A DNA stretch of 64,000 nt from Butyrivibrio sp. INlla14. GTDB taxonomy: Bacteria > Bacillota > Clostridia > Lachnospirales > Lachnospiraceae. Both the position numbers and the translations under genes were made by a program. The stretch lies in assembly GCF_900102515.1 (NCBI RefSeq), contig NZ_FMVS01000014.1, forward strand, positions 32,335 to 96,334, read 5' to 3'. This document shows positions 36,104 to 45,980 of the stretch, piece by piece. Below the pieces are notes generated by a model. It saw only the letters and a list, made by a program, of their open reading frames with translations, had not been told where the DNA came from and did not search any database. Each line of letters starts with the position of its first letter. Position 1 is the first letter of the stretch.

Positions 36104-36219
36104 AGTAATTGGGTTTGTCGTAAATGAACCAGATCAATCAGAAATATATGATTGCAATATCGTGAAAAAGATATTACAGATCTGCAGAATGGCAGATGAA
36201 TATTTGAAGGGACTTGATT

Positions 36220-36978
36220 ATGGCACTTCTTGAAGTAAACAATTTATGTATATCCTTTGGCGGACTTCGCGCGGTGGATGATTTCAATATGAAAATAGAA
36301 AAAGGCGAGCTTTACGGACTCATCGGCCCGAATGGCGCCGGAAAGACCACTGTCTTCAATCTTCTGACAGGAGTGTACAAGCCAAATGAAGGAATTATCC
36401 GCCTTGAGGGGCAGGATATCACGAGAAAGTCAACAACCGAGATAAATCACGCAGGCATAGCCAGAACTTTCCAGAATATAAGGCTCTTTAACCAGATGTC
36501 TGTTTTGGATAACGTTAAGGTAGGCCTTGCGGAGCGCTACAAATACAGCACTCTTGAGGGAATCCTCCATGTTGGCAGGTATCGCAAGGTGGAAAAAGAA
36601 ATGGACAAGGAGGCAGAGCGTCTTTTGGCGGTTTTTGACCTTGATAAGGAAAAAGACCTGCTGGCTTCCAATCTTCCTTACGGCAAACAGCGTAAGCTTG
36701 AGATTGCGAGAGCCATGGCTACAAATCCTAAGCTCCTCCTACTTGATGAGCCGGCAGCAGGCATGAATCCTAACGAGACAAAAGAGCTAATGGAGACCAT
36801 AGCCCTTGTTCGAAGAGATTTTGATATGACAATTCTTCTTATTGAACACGACATGAAGCTCGTTTCCGGAATCTGCGAGAAACTCACAGTTCTTAACTTC
36901 GGCCGCGTATTGTGCCAGGGCGAAACCAAAGAAGTGCTCGCTCACCCAGATGTAATCAAGGCTTATTTAGGGGAGTAG
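36220..36978 (+). CDS. livG: Branched-chain amino acid ABC ATPase LivG
   Basis: A 252-residue ATPase: Walker A GPNGAGKTT, the LivG-specific INHAGIARTFQNIRLF, signature-region LPYGKQRKLEIARAMA and Walker B LLLLDEPAAGMNP. I use the ATG at 36220, with AAGGGA upstream, rather than the in-frame TTG at 36214. It pairs with LivF 20 bp downstream. Confidence 0.95.
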   Translation: MALLEVNNLCISFGGLRAVDDFNMKIEKGELYGLIGPNGAGKTTVFNLLTGVYKPNEGIIRLEGQDITRKSTTEINHAGIARTFQNIRLFNQMSVLDNVKVGLAERYKYSTLEGILHVGRYRKVEKEMDKEAERLLAVFDLDKEKDLLASNLPYGKQRKLEIARAMATNPKLLLLDEPAAGMNPNETKELMETIALVRRDFDMTILLIEHDMKLVSGICEKLTVLNFGRVLCQGETKEVLAHPDVIKAYLGE

Positions 36979-36998
36979 AATAAAAAGGACAAATTATT

Positions 36999-37712
36999 AT
37001 GGAACCAATTCTAGAAGTTAAAGATTTAAGTGTATATTATGGCGTGATCCAGGCGCTTAAAGGTATTTCTTTTCACGTAGACAAAGGAGAAGTGGTGGCC
37101 CTTATAGGTGCTAACGGCGCTGGCAAGACCACAACGCTTCATACGCTCTCGGGGCTTCTCAAGGCAGACAAGGGATTAGTAGCTTACAAGGGGCAGAACC
37201 TTGCAAAGATCCCAAATCACAAGATTGTGAGCCTGGGAATGGCCCATGTTCCTGAGGGAAGGCGCGTGTTTGCTGAGATGACCGTGCTTCAAAACCTGAA
37301 GATGGGCGCTTACACTAGAAGCGATAGGGCGGAGATGGAGGAGACCCTTCAGAAAATCTACAAGAGATTTCCAAGGCTTGAGGAGCGCAAAAGCCAGCTG
37401 GCAGGAACGCTTTCAGGCGGTGAGCAGCAGATGCTGGCCATGGGAAGAGCCCTTATGTCACATCCGGATATCATACTGATGGATGAGCCATCCATGGGTC
37501 TTTCACCAATTTTTGTAAATGAGATTTTCCAGATCATTCAGGACGTCAACAAGGACGGAGTTACGGTGCTTTTAGTTGAGCAGAATGCCAAGAAAGCCCT
37601 GTCCATCGCAAACAGAGCTTATGTCCTTGAAACTGGGGCTATCGTAAAAGAGGGCCCGGCTAGCGAACTTTTAAATGATGAGGCAATAAAGAAGGCTTAC
37701 CTTGGAGAGTAG
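36999..37712 (+). CDS. livF: Branched-chain amino acid ABC ATPase LivF
   Basis: A 237-residue ATPase: Walker A GANGAGKTT, MAHVPEGRRVFAEMTVLQNL typical of LivF, signature LSGGEQQMLAMGRALM and Walker B IILMDEPSMGLSP. It completes the transporter. Its stop codon TAG is the start of the intergenic stem-loop element that follows. Confidence 0.95.
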   Translation: MEPILEVKDLSVYYGVIQALKGISFHVDKGEVVALIGANGAGKTTTLHTLSGLLKADKGLVAYKGQNLAKIPNHKIVSLGMAHVPEGRRVFAEMTVLQNLKMGAYTRSDRAEMEETLQKIYKRFPRLEERKSQLAGTLSGGEQQMLAMGRALMSHPDIILMDEPSMGLSPIFVNEIFQIIQDVNKDGVTVLLVEQNAKKALSIANRAYVLETGAIVKEGPASELLNDEAIKKAYLGE

Positions 37713-37830
37713 AGCACTTGCCGAGGTATTACACGAGGCTAGTGCGAACCTTGGGCGAACACTTAGTGAGGTCATATCGAACTTAGTGAGAGTCCCAGGA
37801 GTAGAGCATTTGCCGAGGTATTACACGAGA
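37709..37830 (+). repeat. Composite stem-loop element, copy 1 (a-b-a')
   Basis: Three related stem-loops in a row. Part a (37714-37745): GCACTTGCC and GGCTAGTGC pair around GAGGTATTACACGA. Part b (about 37749-37800): outer CCTTGGG/CCCAGG and inner CACTTAGT/ACTTAGTG pair around GAGGTCATATCGA. Part a' (37801-37830) repeats GTAGAGCATTTGCCGAGG and is truncated. The second copy of the element is at 53625-53755, with different stems that still pair. Confidence 0.75.
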
Positions 37831-37841
37831 GGTATACACAC

Positions 37842-38477
37842 ATGAAAAAAATCACCATCACAATTGCACGCCAGTATGGAAGCGGTGGACGTACCGTTGG
37901 AATCCGCCTGGCAGAACAACTTGGAATTCATTATTACGATAAAGAGCTGACTAAGTTGGCTTCAGAGGAGAGCGGCATTGCAGAATCTCTTTTCCTTGAT
38001 ACTGATGAAAGATTCAGGAATAAGGGCTTCTTGCGCACCCCTGTTCATGTCTATAATTCCGAGATCATCGGTCCGGAAAGCCCAGACTTTACATCGCCTG
38101 ATAATCTCTTTAACCTGCAGGCAAGGTGCATTAAGCGTCTTGCAGAGACAGAACCCTGCGTGATCGTGGGCAGAGCTGCGGACTTCGTCCTAAAGGACTA
38201 CGACAATGTCCTTAGCGTCTTTGTTCATGCGCCTCATGATTTCCTAATGGAGCAGGCCGGAAAGGTTCAGCCTCTTAAGGGAAAAGAGCTAGAGAAGTTC
38301 TGCGCCCGGGAAGACAAATACCGCGCTGATTATTACAAGCATCACACAGGCCAGGACTGGACTGATGCCATGAACTACGATCTGTGCCTCGATTCCAGTA
38401 AGCTTGGCTTTGACAAGTGCGTGGAGGCTATCAAGGCCCACGCAAGAGTAAGATTCGGGGAAGATGTGTTTGACTGA
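37842..38477 (+). CDS. Cytidylate-kinase-like protein
   Basis: A 211-residue P-loop protein. ITIARQYGSGGRTVGIRLAEQLG is the start of the cytidylate-kinase-like family (PF13189), with a loosened phosphate loop (GSGGRTVG) instead of the classic GxxGxGK. CVIVGRAADFVL and the tail DYDLCLDSSKLGFDKC also match. Members are common in Clostridia and their nucleotide substrate is unsettled. It follows livF by about 130 bp filled by the stem-loop element. Confidence 0.8.
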   Translation: MKKITITIARQYGSGGRTVGIRLAEQLGIHYYDKELTKLASEESGIAESLFLDTDERFRNKGFLRTPVHVYNSEIIGPESPDFTSPDNLFNLQARCIKRLAETEPCVIVGRAADFVLKDYDNVLSVFVHAPHDFLMEQAGKVQPLKGKELEKFCAREDKYRADYYKHHTGQDWTDAMNYDLCLDSSKLGFDKCVEAIKAHARVRFGEDVFD

Positions 38478-38677
38478 GAAGAATAAAGAAAGCAGAAAAC
38501 ACAAAATATTTACCTTACATGAAAATAGCACAAAGAGACAAATGCGTATAAAAGCCGCCTGATTTGCATATAGTCTGCATTCCGTGCATCATTTAATGCT
38601 ATAAAAATGATTTAAACAACAGCAGGTAAATGCTAAACTAGTTATAAAATAGCTGAAAAAAGGTATGGAATAAGACA

Positions 38678-41600
38678 TTGGGGACAAGAAAATTTGATAT
38701 ACGTGAAGTGGAGAAGCACCTGCTTGCACTGCAGGATGCCATGGAGACATACAGGGAATACTCTGAATCTCTGAACACTTCTTTTGAGTCATTTGTAGTT
38801 AACGATACTTACCTAGGTAAGGGGGCAGATGCTGCCAAGCTATACATGTCAGAAGTTGAGATGGGGATGCTGGAGGATATTTTGGAAGTCCACCAGCTCC
38901 TTTTTGATATGCATGTTCACATGTATGATTCTTTTAAAAGTACGGTCGACTCTGCGCCTGATGCGCGGATAGACGTGGATGTTATTAAGACTGTATCAGG
39001 TGATTTCCACCAGTTTTCCCAGGATTTTGAACATAGTGCCCACAGAATTGAGACTAAGGCAAGCAGTGTAGAGGCTAAGTTTGGACACCTTGCTGATTTT
39101 ACTGTACCTAAATCTCTCGATACAATGCAGGCCTTTGACGATGTGATAGGCGGGGATGGCTTTCTTGCAAAATGCATCGACAAGTTTAAAAGTTTTGATG
39201 AAAATGAAGTAAACTACGCTAAATCCCAGAATTTTGCTGACCGGGTAAAAGAAATAGAAAACAGGATCAGTAGAACTAATCTTGCACTTGAGAAAATGGA
39301 GGTGTTCAAGCCTTCCTTTGGAATATACGAGATTTTCCTTGCTGCCTGCAATAGTGCCAAGGTCGCTACAGCCAAGTACATGAATTACCTAAAAGGCATG
39401 CATACTTATCTTCTCGGGTCAGTTAAAAGCAGTTCTATATGCAAATATGACCCTGTAAATCTTTGTAACGGCAATTACATAAATGAACGTGTTGATATAA
39501 AGCTTGGAGGCAGGTATAGACTGGAATTCAAGCGCTTTTATAATGCAGTTTCAGAAAAAACAGGCCCTCTTGGCAGAGGCTGGACTCACAGCTTTGAAGT
39601 AAGGGTCAATGAAAACGAGGACGATGAGAATATCCAGGTAGTGCATGGTGACGGAAGTGAAGGCTCTTTTGTCAAAAGAGGTGACTACTATCTTGAAGAG
39701 CATGGTGAACCTGGAATACTTGAAAAACTTGCGTTTAATGCTGGATATGTTATAAGACAGGACGATGGCAGATACGAAAAATTTGACAAGGCTGGAAGGC
39801 TTATCGCGCTCGGTGATGTACACGGAGAGCATACCTGTCTTTATTATACAGAGGACAGACTTACTAAGGTTGCTGCCAGAAATGACAATAGCCTGACTTT
39901 TTCTTACTATGATGATGGCGATAATACTGGACTTATTAAAAATGTGACCGACCATGCAGGAAGATCTGTTTCTTATACCTATGAAAACAAAGAGCTTGTA
40001 GAAGTCTGCGACTCCTTGGGAGCAATCAGAAAGTATGTCTATTCCCAAGATGGCAGGATAAGTAATGTTATAAATCCAAAGGGCATCACTGCAATTTCAA
40101 ATGAATATGATGACCAGGGCCGTATCAGATATCAGAGTTTTCCAGATAGTTCAGAGATGACCTACGAATATGATGATGATAAAAGAGAAGTCACGGCAAC
40201 TGAGCAGAACGGCAACAGGGTAGTTTATTCTCATGATGAACTGGAGCGCCATACCGGCACTAGATACTATGATGGCGAAGAAAAATTTACGTATAACCTC
40301 AGAAACCAGAAAATAAGTGCTACTGACAAAAGAGGTTACACCACTCATTTTGCCTATGACAGAAGAGGACATCTTACAAAAGTAGTTGATGCGCTGGGCA
40401 ATAAGACATCCATAACCTACAATGCAAGCGGAAAGCCCATGGCAGTAAAAGGCCCCAAGGGAGAAGAATACAGATACTCTTATGATGTATTTGGAAGGCT
40501 GTATCAGTATAGCAATCCTCTCGGAGAAGCCAACAGATTTTATTATAGCGACGGGAATATCAGCAGTATAAAGGCTTCAAATGGCGCTGAGACTCATTAT
40601 GAATATGATGAAAGAGGAAATGTTACCAAAGTCACAGACCATGATGGCGTAGTTACCACCTACGAGTATGATGAACTCAACAGAGTAACAGCTACAATTT
40701 CTGCAGATGGAATGCGGACAACCTTTGAGTACGACAATGCAGACAGAATCATCAGGACTACTGATGCTCTTGGCCTCACCAGAGAGTATGCCTATGACAG
40801 CACTGGTAAGGTGATATGGGAAAAAGAGACAGATGGCTCTGAAAAGAAGTATGACATAGATGTAATGGGACGTGTCTGCAAGGTAACAGATGAGGAGGGC
40901 CGAGTAACAGAAATCGCCTACAACTCTATGGGTAAGCAGGAAGAAGTCACTCTTCCAAATGGCGGAAAGATACATTATGAGTATGACCCCTTGATGCGCC
41001 TCAGTAAAATCACAGACCCTGAGGGTAGAAGCGCGGGCTACACCTATGATCCTAATGGCAATGTGCTGACAGAGGATATTGGAGATATAAGGGTAAAGAG
41101 CTATGAATATGATGCCTTGAACCATGTGATAAAAGAGACAGATGCTCAGGGAAATGTTACATCTTTCGAATATGATGAGCATGGCCAGGTAACTGTAGTT
41201 ATCGATGCCCTAGGAAACAGAGCCTCAAGAGACTATGACCTTTTAGGAAGACTCATAAAAGAAACAGATGCTCTTGGCAATGAAACCAGCTATAGCTATA
41301 CAAAGCTTGGAGATATTGAGAGCATCACTGACCCGGCAGGCAGAGTAAGAAAATTTGAATATACATTAGCCGGCAAGCTAAAGGCTATCAGTTTCTGCGG
41401 GATAAAAGAGCAGGAGCTGTTCTACGATAATGCAGGTCGCGTCTCAAAGAGATTATTTGCTGATGGATATACAATAATTTACACCTATGATGTCCTTGGC
41501 AGAATAGCAATGGTAGAGGCAACCGATGGCCGCAAAATATCTTACGAGTACGATTCGTTAAGTCGCGTAACAAAGCTTGTTGATGGCATTAGCACAACTC

Positions 41601-42145
41601 TTTACACCTACACAAGAACAGGCCGCCTTAAAAGTGTAGTCGATGCTATGGGCAATGAAACAGCCTATACTTACGACTCTTTGGATAATCTTCAGAGCAT
41701 CCACAGGGTAGAGGGTCTCATCAGCGATGATGAAAGAGAAGGAAAGTCTTTCCCTACAGTAGGAAAAGATGGCCATGTAACGCTATATTCATACAACCTT
41801 GCCGGACAGCTGACCAAAATGACTGATGCTCTGGGCCAGGTTGAAACCTATGAGTATGACCAGTATGGAAGAATAAAGGCAAAGACGGATAGGGATAAGT
41901 ATACAACGAGCTATGAGCATGACAATTTGGGTAACGTTGTCAGAGTGGGATATTCAGATGGTAAGGAAGTTGCCTTTTCTTACGATGCTCTTGGAAAACT
42001 TGTTGAAATAAACGACTGGCTTGGAAAGACAAGAATACAGAATGATGCCTTAGGACGCGCCATTAAGGTCTCGGATTACCTGAATAGGGAAGTATCCTAT
42101 GAATATGGTAAAACTGGCGAAAAAGACAAAACTTGTTTATCCTGA
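38678..42145 (+). CDS. LXG-RHS/YD-repeat polymorphic toxin, amino part (frameshifted)
   Basis: The first 1155 residues of a protein that would be 1788 residues if one A were removed from the A5 run at 42120-42124. Residues 1-230 are helical, and YLGKGADAAKLYMSEVEMGML resembles the LXG domain that routes toxins to type VII secretion (T7SSb). About residue 255 onward is the DUF6531-type entry (DPVNLCNGNYINE) followed by more than 25 YD repeats (YEYDxxGR...VTD), which build the RHS shell around the toxin. The only in-frame start is TTG at 38678, with a poor ribosome binding site. The frame ends with an out-of-place KDKTCLS. Confidence 0.85.
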   Translation: MGTRKFDIREVEKHLLALQDAMETYREYSESLNTSFESFVVNDTYLGKGADAAKLYMSEVEMGMLEDILEVHQLLFDMHVHMYDSFKSTVDSAPDARIDVDVIKTVSGDFHQFSQDFEHSAHRIETKASSVEAKFGHLADFTVPKSLDTMQAFDDVIGGDGFLAKCIDKFKSFDENEVNYAKSQNFADRVKEIENRISRTNLALEKMEVFKPSFGIYEIFLAACNSAKVATAKYMNYLKGMHTYLLGSVKSSSICKYDPVNLCNGNYINERVDIKLGGRYRLEFKRFYNAVSEKTGPLGRGWTHSFEVRVNENEDDENIQVVHGDGSEGSFVKRGDYYLEEHGEPGILEKLAFNAGYVIRQDDGRYEKFDKAGRLIALGDVHGEHTCLYYTEDRLTKVAARNDNSLTFSYYDDGDNTGLIKNVTDHAGRSVSYTYENKELVEVCDSLGAIRKYVYSQDGRISNVINPKGITAISNEYDDQGRIRYQSFPDSSEMTYEYDDDKREVTATEQNGNRVVYSHDELERHTGTRYYDGEEKFTYNLRNQKISATDKRGYTTHFAYDRRGHLTKVVDALGNKTSITYNASGKPMAVKGPKGEEYRYSYDVFGRLYQYSNPLGEANRFYYSDGNISSIKASNGAETHYEYDERGNVTKVTDHDGVVTTYEYDELNRVTATISADGMRTTFEYDNADRIIRTTDALGLTREYAYDSTGKVIWEKETDGSEKKYDIDVMGRVCKVTDEEGRVTEIAYNSMGKQEEVTLPNGGKIHYEYDPLMRLSKITDPEGRSAGYTYDPNGNVLTEDIGDIRVKSYEYDALNHVIKETDAQGNVTSFEYDEHGQVTVVIDALGNRASRDYDLLGRLIKETDALGNETSYSYTKLGDIESITDPAGRVRKFEYTLAGKLKAISFCGIKEQELFYDNAGRVSKRLFADGYTIIYTYDVLGRIAMVEATDGRKISYEYDSLSRVTKLVDGISTTLYTYTRTGRLKSVVDAMGNETAYTYDSLDNLQSIHRVEGLISDDEREGKSFPTVGKDGHVTLYSYNLAGQLTKMTDALGQVETYEYDQYGRIKAKTDRDKYTTSYEHDNLGNVVRVGYSDGKEVAFSYDALGKLVEINDWLGKTRIQNDALGRAIKVSDYLNREVSYEYGKTGEKDKTCLS

Positions 42146-44045
42146 TGGCAAAGAGGCTGTATACACTTATGATGATAGAAACTTTCTCTCAAGTATATCT
42201 GCGAATGGAAGCGATACAAAGTATACATACGATACCATTGGAAGGCTTACTTCAAAGGCATTTCCAAATGGTGTAACCCAGGCGTATTCGTATTTTCCAG
42301 GTGGATACCTTGAGAGTATGGTAAGTTCTGACAAAAAGGGCAGGCTTGATAAATATCTGTATTCTTATGATGGTGGTCAGATATCTAAGATAAACAGAGA
42401 AAGGCGAGATCTTAATGCTGTTTCAGGACAGTATGAGTACCAATATGATTCTTTGGGAAGACTCATAAGTTCAAGCTTAAATGGTAAGCCAAGGTCTTCT
42501 TATACCTATGATGCATTTGGAAACAGAAAGAGCCTTTCTGATGGAATTAGCAGGACGGATTATAGCTACGATGTCCTTGATAGACTATCTCAGGTAAAAG
42601 AGATTTGTAATAATACCTCTGTACTTAAGAATTACGATTATGATGGACGTGGCAATCAAACGAGAGAATTCGTAGATGGATTCTTAAGTAAAACATATAC
42701 CTATGATGCAACAAACATGCTTACTAAAGTGACGGACAAGACAAAAGGGGAACTTGAAAATCACTACAATGGTCTTGGTTTTAGAGTTGCAACAATCCGG
42801 CCCGAAGAGAAAATAGAGTATCTGTGCGACCTCTCAAGGGATTACTATAACCTTCTTGAACGTACTATAAATGGTGAAACAGAGAGCTTTGTCTATGACG
42901 ATAATGTAATATCGATGTCAAAAGGCGGTTCGAACTACTACTATCTTCAGGATGAAATTGGTTCACCGATGTACCTGACAGGGACAGATGGCTATGTGGC
43001 GTCATCTTATGCTTTTGATGATTTTGGACGTGACATTGATCCTCTTACAGGAAAAGTAAAGAAAACAAGATATAGCAAAGCAGGCAATATTATTCAGCCA
43101 TTTGCTTTTACCGGTTATCAGGAAGACGAAGTATCAGGCCTGCATTTTGCTCAGGCCAGATACTATGATTCAAATGCCGGAAGATTCCAATCTGAAGATA
43201 TTGTTAAGGAATTTATGGATAGCCCGCTTACAATGAATCGATACGGATATTGTCTGGGAAATCCATTGCTGTTTATTGATCTTGATGGAAATATGCCTGC
43301 GTGGCTTGAAGGGATATATGCGCATTTAGCTATAGAAGCTGATATGAAAAGATATGCGAAAGATGGATATGATGTGAGATCAAATGTTTACATAAAAGGT
43401 GGAGGAAAAGATAGAACTTCTTCTGGAAATGGATTTGCTGATGTGGTTATGAAAAAGAACGGTGTTTACAGTGTTTATGAAATTAAACCGATTTCGAATG
43501 ATCTTGAAAAAATACAGGATGATGAATTAACTAGTGGGCAAAAACAACTGGCAGGTTATGTTTTTGCGATTAATTCTACAATTTCTACTGGAGGAAGAAT
43601 AGGTAAGTACGGGCAGACACAGCGTAGCGAGAGAGCTATTGAAGGAAACAAGATAATAATTAATAGAGAACTCGTGACTGAAGTTGGAAATTATGTTATT
43701 GATTTGTCTTATTATTCTTATGGCGATGGAATGATATATTATGAAATAAATACAATAAAAAGAGAACCAGAGAAAAAACCGGTGCCTCATAAATCATTTG
43801 TTAAAGCACCATCAAAAAAAGAAACTCAGGTGTATCTAAGAACTATAAGTTTCCTGTTAGGCGTTCAAGAAATATCGTGGGGCTTGCAGGATTATAATAT
43901 GATGCCATTGGTGTTTTTAGATGACGAAACTGGGGAAGGAATAGTTAATGATATATTGGCAATAAGATTTTTTTTAAAAGGAACAGCATGGATTATCGAT
44001 GGAAGCTGGAAAATAATATATGCATTAACTGGTTGTGGAGAATAA
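42099..44045 (+). CDS. RHS/YD-repeat toxin, carboxyl part with PD-(D/E)XK-like nuclease tip
   Basis: The continuation of the toxin in the next frame. The first sensible shared point is KTKLVYPDG, which joins GEK of the upstream part once one A is removed. YD repeats continue to the RHS core end (DEIGSPMYLTG, YQEDEVSGLHFAQARYYD, RYGYCLGNPLLFIDLDG, near residue 393). The variable tip follows. GFADVV (Asp448), YEIKP (Glu461, Lys463) and GQKQLAGY (Gln481/483) fit a PD-(D/E)XK nuclease, so DNA or RNA cleavage is expected. A hydrophobic stretch closes the protein. The immunity-like genes downstream are the expected partners. Confidence 0.82.
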   Translation: MNMVKLAKKTKLVYPDGKEAVYTYDDRNFLSSISANGSDTKYTYDTIGRLTSKAFPNGVTQAYSYFPGGYLESMVSSDKKGRLDKYLYSYDGGQISKINRERRDLNAVSGQYEYQYDSLGRLISSSLNGKPRSSYTYDAFGNRKSLSDGISRTDYSYDVLDRLSQVKEICNNTSVLKNYDYDGRGNQTREFVDGFLSKTYTYDATNMLTKVTDKTKGELENHYNGLGFRVATIRPEEKIEYLCDLSRDYYNLLERTINGETESFVYDDNVISMSKGGSNYYYLQDEIGSPMYLTGTDGYVASSYAFDDFGRDIDPLTGKVKKTRYSKAGNIIQPFAFTGYQEDEVSGLHFAQARYYDSNAGRFQSEDIVKEFMDSPLTMNRYGYCLGNPLLFIDLDGNMPAWLEGIYAHLAIEADMKRYAKDGYDVRSNVYIKGGGKDRTSSGNGFADVVMKKNGVYSVYEIKPISNDLEKIQDDELTSGQKQLAGYVFAINSTISTGGRIGKYGQTQRSERAIEGNKIIINRELVTEVGNYVIDLSYYSYGDGMIYYEINTIKREPEKKPVPHKSFVKAPSKKETQVYLRTISFLLGVQEISWGLQDYNMMPLVFLDDETGEGIVNDILAIRFFLKGTAWIIDGSWKIIYALTGCGE

Positions 44046-44078
44046 AACTCAATAGTGCAAAGACTCTGAAAGGAAAAA

Positions 44079-44873
44079 ATGTATATGTTAAATAGAACAA
44101 AAAAAATAAAAGAAATAATGGGAAATGACATAATTGACAAAGGTTTTTGTTATCTTGGCAAAGAAAATGGCACCGCATGGGTATTTGAACGAAAGGTAGG
44201 AGATGTGATTCAAAATATCCTTATACAACAACATACAGTATTTGAAAAAGAGTACAAGATAATTCTTTGGACATCGGCAAGAGGAAATGGCGTGAAAGAA
44301 ATAGGGAGTGTTCTTGCGGAATACAAAGATAAAGAATATTGGCTAGCGGAAACAGATGAAGAATTCATCGAGGTTTTGAATTTCTTTGCTTCTTTTATCA
44401 AGAATTATGGATTTGATTTGCTAGAGGATATGAAAACAGAAAAGCCTGATTCTTTTGAAACTCTAGAAAGGAAGGCGTATTTCAAGCTACATTGGGAGGA
44501 ATTGGCTGAGAAGTATGATAAAAAGTATCATATTTTAGATACTGGAACACCTGAAGAAAAATTAGTTCATATAGACGATATTTTATTTGATAATCGTGAA
44601 GCAGAGGATACCGTTGAAAAACAAGAAGAAGTGAATGAATTCTTGCTTGGAATGGCTGCTATTTTGACAAAAATAATATTGGAATATCAGGGTAAAGGAT
44701 ATCTTGATTGTGATGGATATAGGGTTGAAATTATACTAGCTGAAAGTGTGTTGAATGTAATGCCAATTTTTACAGTTGTTCAAGCTTGGCTAGATTATCA
44801 TTTTGATGGTAAAAGAGAAATAGATGGAACAGTTTGGGGAATGACTAGAATGGCAGTAAAGTATAGAAAGTAA
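44079..44873 (+). CDS. Immunity-like protein, copy 1
   Basis: A 264-residue acidic soluble protein starting 34 bp after the toxin, the standard place of an immunity gene. The amino domain (KIKEIMGNDIIDKGF...AWVFERKVGDVIQNILIQQH) resembles the DUF4304-type fold; the rest is helical. About 140 nt in the middle (44285-44430) are almost identical to copy 2 although both sides differ clearly, a sign of gene conversion. AAAGGAAAAA precedes the ATG. Binding of the nuclease tip is inferred from position. Confidence 0.75.
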   Translation: MYMLNRTKKIKEIMGNDIIDKGFCYLGKENGTAWVFERKVGDVIQNILIQQHTVFEKEYKIILWTSARGNGVKEIGSVLAEYKDKEYWLAETDEEFIEVLNFFASFIKNYGFDLLEDMKTEKPDSFETLERKAYFKLHWEELAEKYDKKYHILDTGTPEEKLVHIDDILFDNREAEDTVEKQEEVNEFLLGMAAILTKIILEYQGKGYLDCDGYRVEIILAESVLNVMPIFTVVQAWLDYHFDGKREIDGTVWGMTRMAVKYRK

Positions 44874-44886
44874 AGATTTACAAAGT

Positions 44887-45138
44887 ATGAATAAGACCAG
44901 GAAAATCAAAGAAACCTTAGCTAAGACTCTAGAGGAAAAGGCTTTAAATATATACGCAAAGAAAGCGGGATAGTATGGACTTTTGGAAGAAAAGTTGGTG
45001 ATGTTAAACAAGAGTTATATATTCAACAGCATACACTTCTTGACAACGAGTATAAGCTCATGTTTTGGACTTCTGCCCAATAGCTATAAGTTTGAGGATG
45101 TATCAAAGATAGTAGATGAAATAAACAGTATGACGTGA
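44887..45138 (+). pseudogene. Broken immunity-like copy
   Basis: Starts MNKTRKIKETLAKTLEEKA like the intact copies, reaches a stop after 28 codons, and continues in another frame with GIVWTFGRKVGDVKQ and NEYKLMFWTSAQ before further stops. The last 60 nt encode an unrelated tail (NSYKFEDVSKIVDEINSMT). It is a decayed copy fused to another gene remnant. Confidence 0.75.
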
Positions 45139-45151
45139 CAGATGGAAAAAT

Positions 45152-45934
45152 ATGGATAAGACCAGGAAAATTAAGGAAATAATAGGCTCAGTTTTAGAGG
45201 AAAAGGGAATAAAGTATCTTCGTAAGGAACATGGAATAGTATGGAATTTTGAAAGAAAAGTAGGCGAAGTTGTACAAAATGTCATTATCCAGCAACACAA
45301 CCAATATGATAAAGAATATAAAATATCCTTTTGGACTTCAGCCAGAGGAAACGGTGTGAAAGAAATAGGGAGTGTTCTTGCGGAGTACAAAGATAAAGAA
45401 TATTGGCTAGCGGAAACAGATGAAGAATTCATCGAGGTTTTGAATTTCTTTGCTTCTTTTATCAAGAATTATGGATTTGATTTGCTAGAGGATATGCTAA
45501 CGGAAAAGCCTGATTCTTTTGAAACACCCGAAAGAAAGCAATATTTTAAACAGCATTGGCGAGAACTAGCAAAAAAATATGATGATATTTATCATGTTTT
45601 AGGCAATGGAACTGCTGAAGATCAACTGAGACATATAGATGATATCCTATTTGAAAATCGTGAAGCTGAGGAAACTCCAGAAGAGGTAGAAAGAAAATAT
45701 GATTTTTTATTAGGGATGGCTGCGATATTATGCAAGGTTATTATTAATTTTCAAGGCCATGGGGAATTGGATTTTGATGAGTATAGGGTTGAATTGAGAC
45801 TAAGGACAGATATATTTAATATTTGCCCTATCGATATAGTGGTTCAAGCTTGGATGACATACCATTTGGATAACGATAAAAGCGAGTTGATGGTATGGAG
45901 CATGGCTAGAAATGTAGCAATTCTAAAATTGTAA
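45152..45934 (+). CDS. Immunity-like protein, copy 2
   Basis: A 260-residue paralogue of the gene at 44079. The first 180 residues are nearly the same as in copy 3 (RKIKEIIGSVLEEKG, KYLRKEHGIVWNFERKVGEV), while the last 80 (RTDIFNICPIDIVVQAWMTYH) differ from both neighbours. The middle matches copy 1 at the nucleotide level. The pattern of conserved core and changing end fits specificity change against variant toxin tips. Confidence 0.75.
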   Translation: MDKTRKIKEIIGSVLEEKGIKYLRKEHGIVWNFERKVGEVVQNVIIQQHNQYDKEYKISFWTSARGNGVKEIGSVLAEYKDKEYWLAETDEEFIEVLNFFASFIKNYGFDLLEDMLTEKPDSFETPERKQYFKQHWRELAKKYDDIYHVLGNGTAEDQLRHIDDILFENREAEETPEEVERKYDFLLGMAAILCKVIINFQGHGELDFDEYRVELRLRTDIFNICPIDIVVQAWMTYHLDNDKSELMVWSMARNVAILKL

Positions 45935-45980
45935 ACTAATTATCTGATAAGAAGATGCACGGAAACATTAGGTGTAGATA

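Noticed and set aside
42100..42150. Programmed ribosomal frameshift in the RHS gene
   Set aside because: The shift needed is +1 in an A5 run without a typical slippery heptamer or a clear downstream structure. A slipped homopolymer or sequencing error is simpler, so it is reported as a frameshift only.
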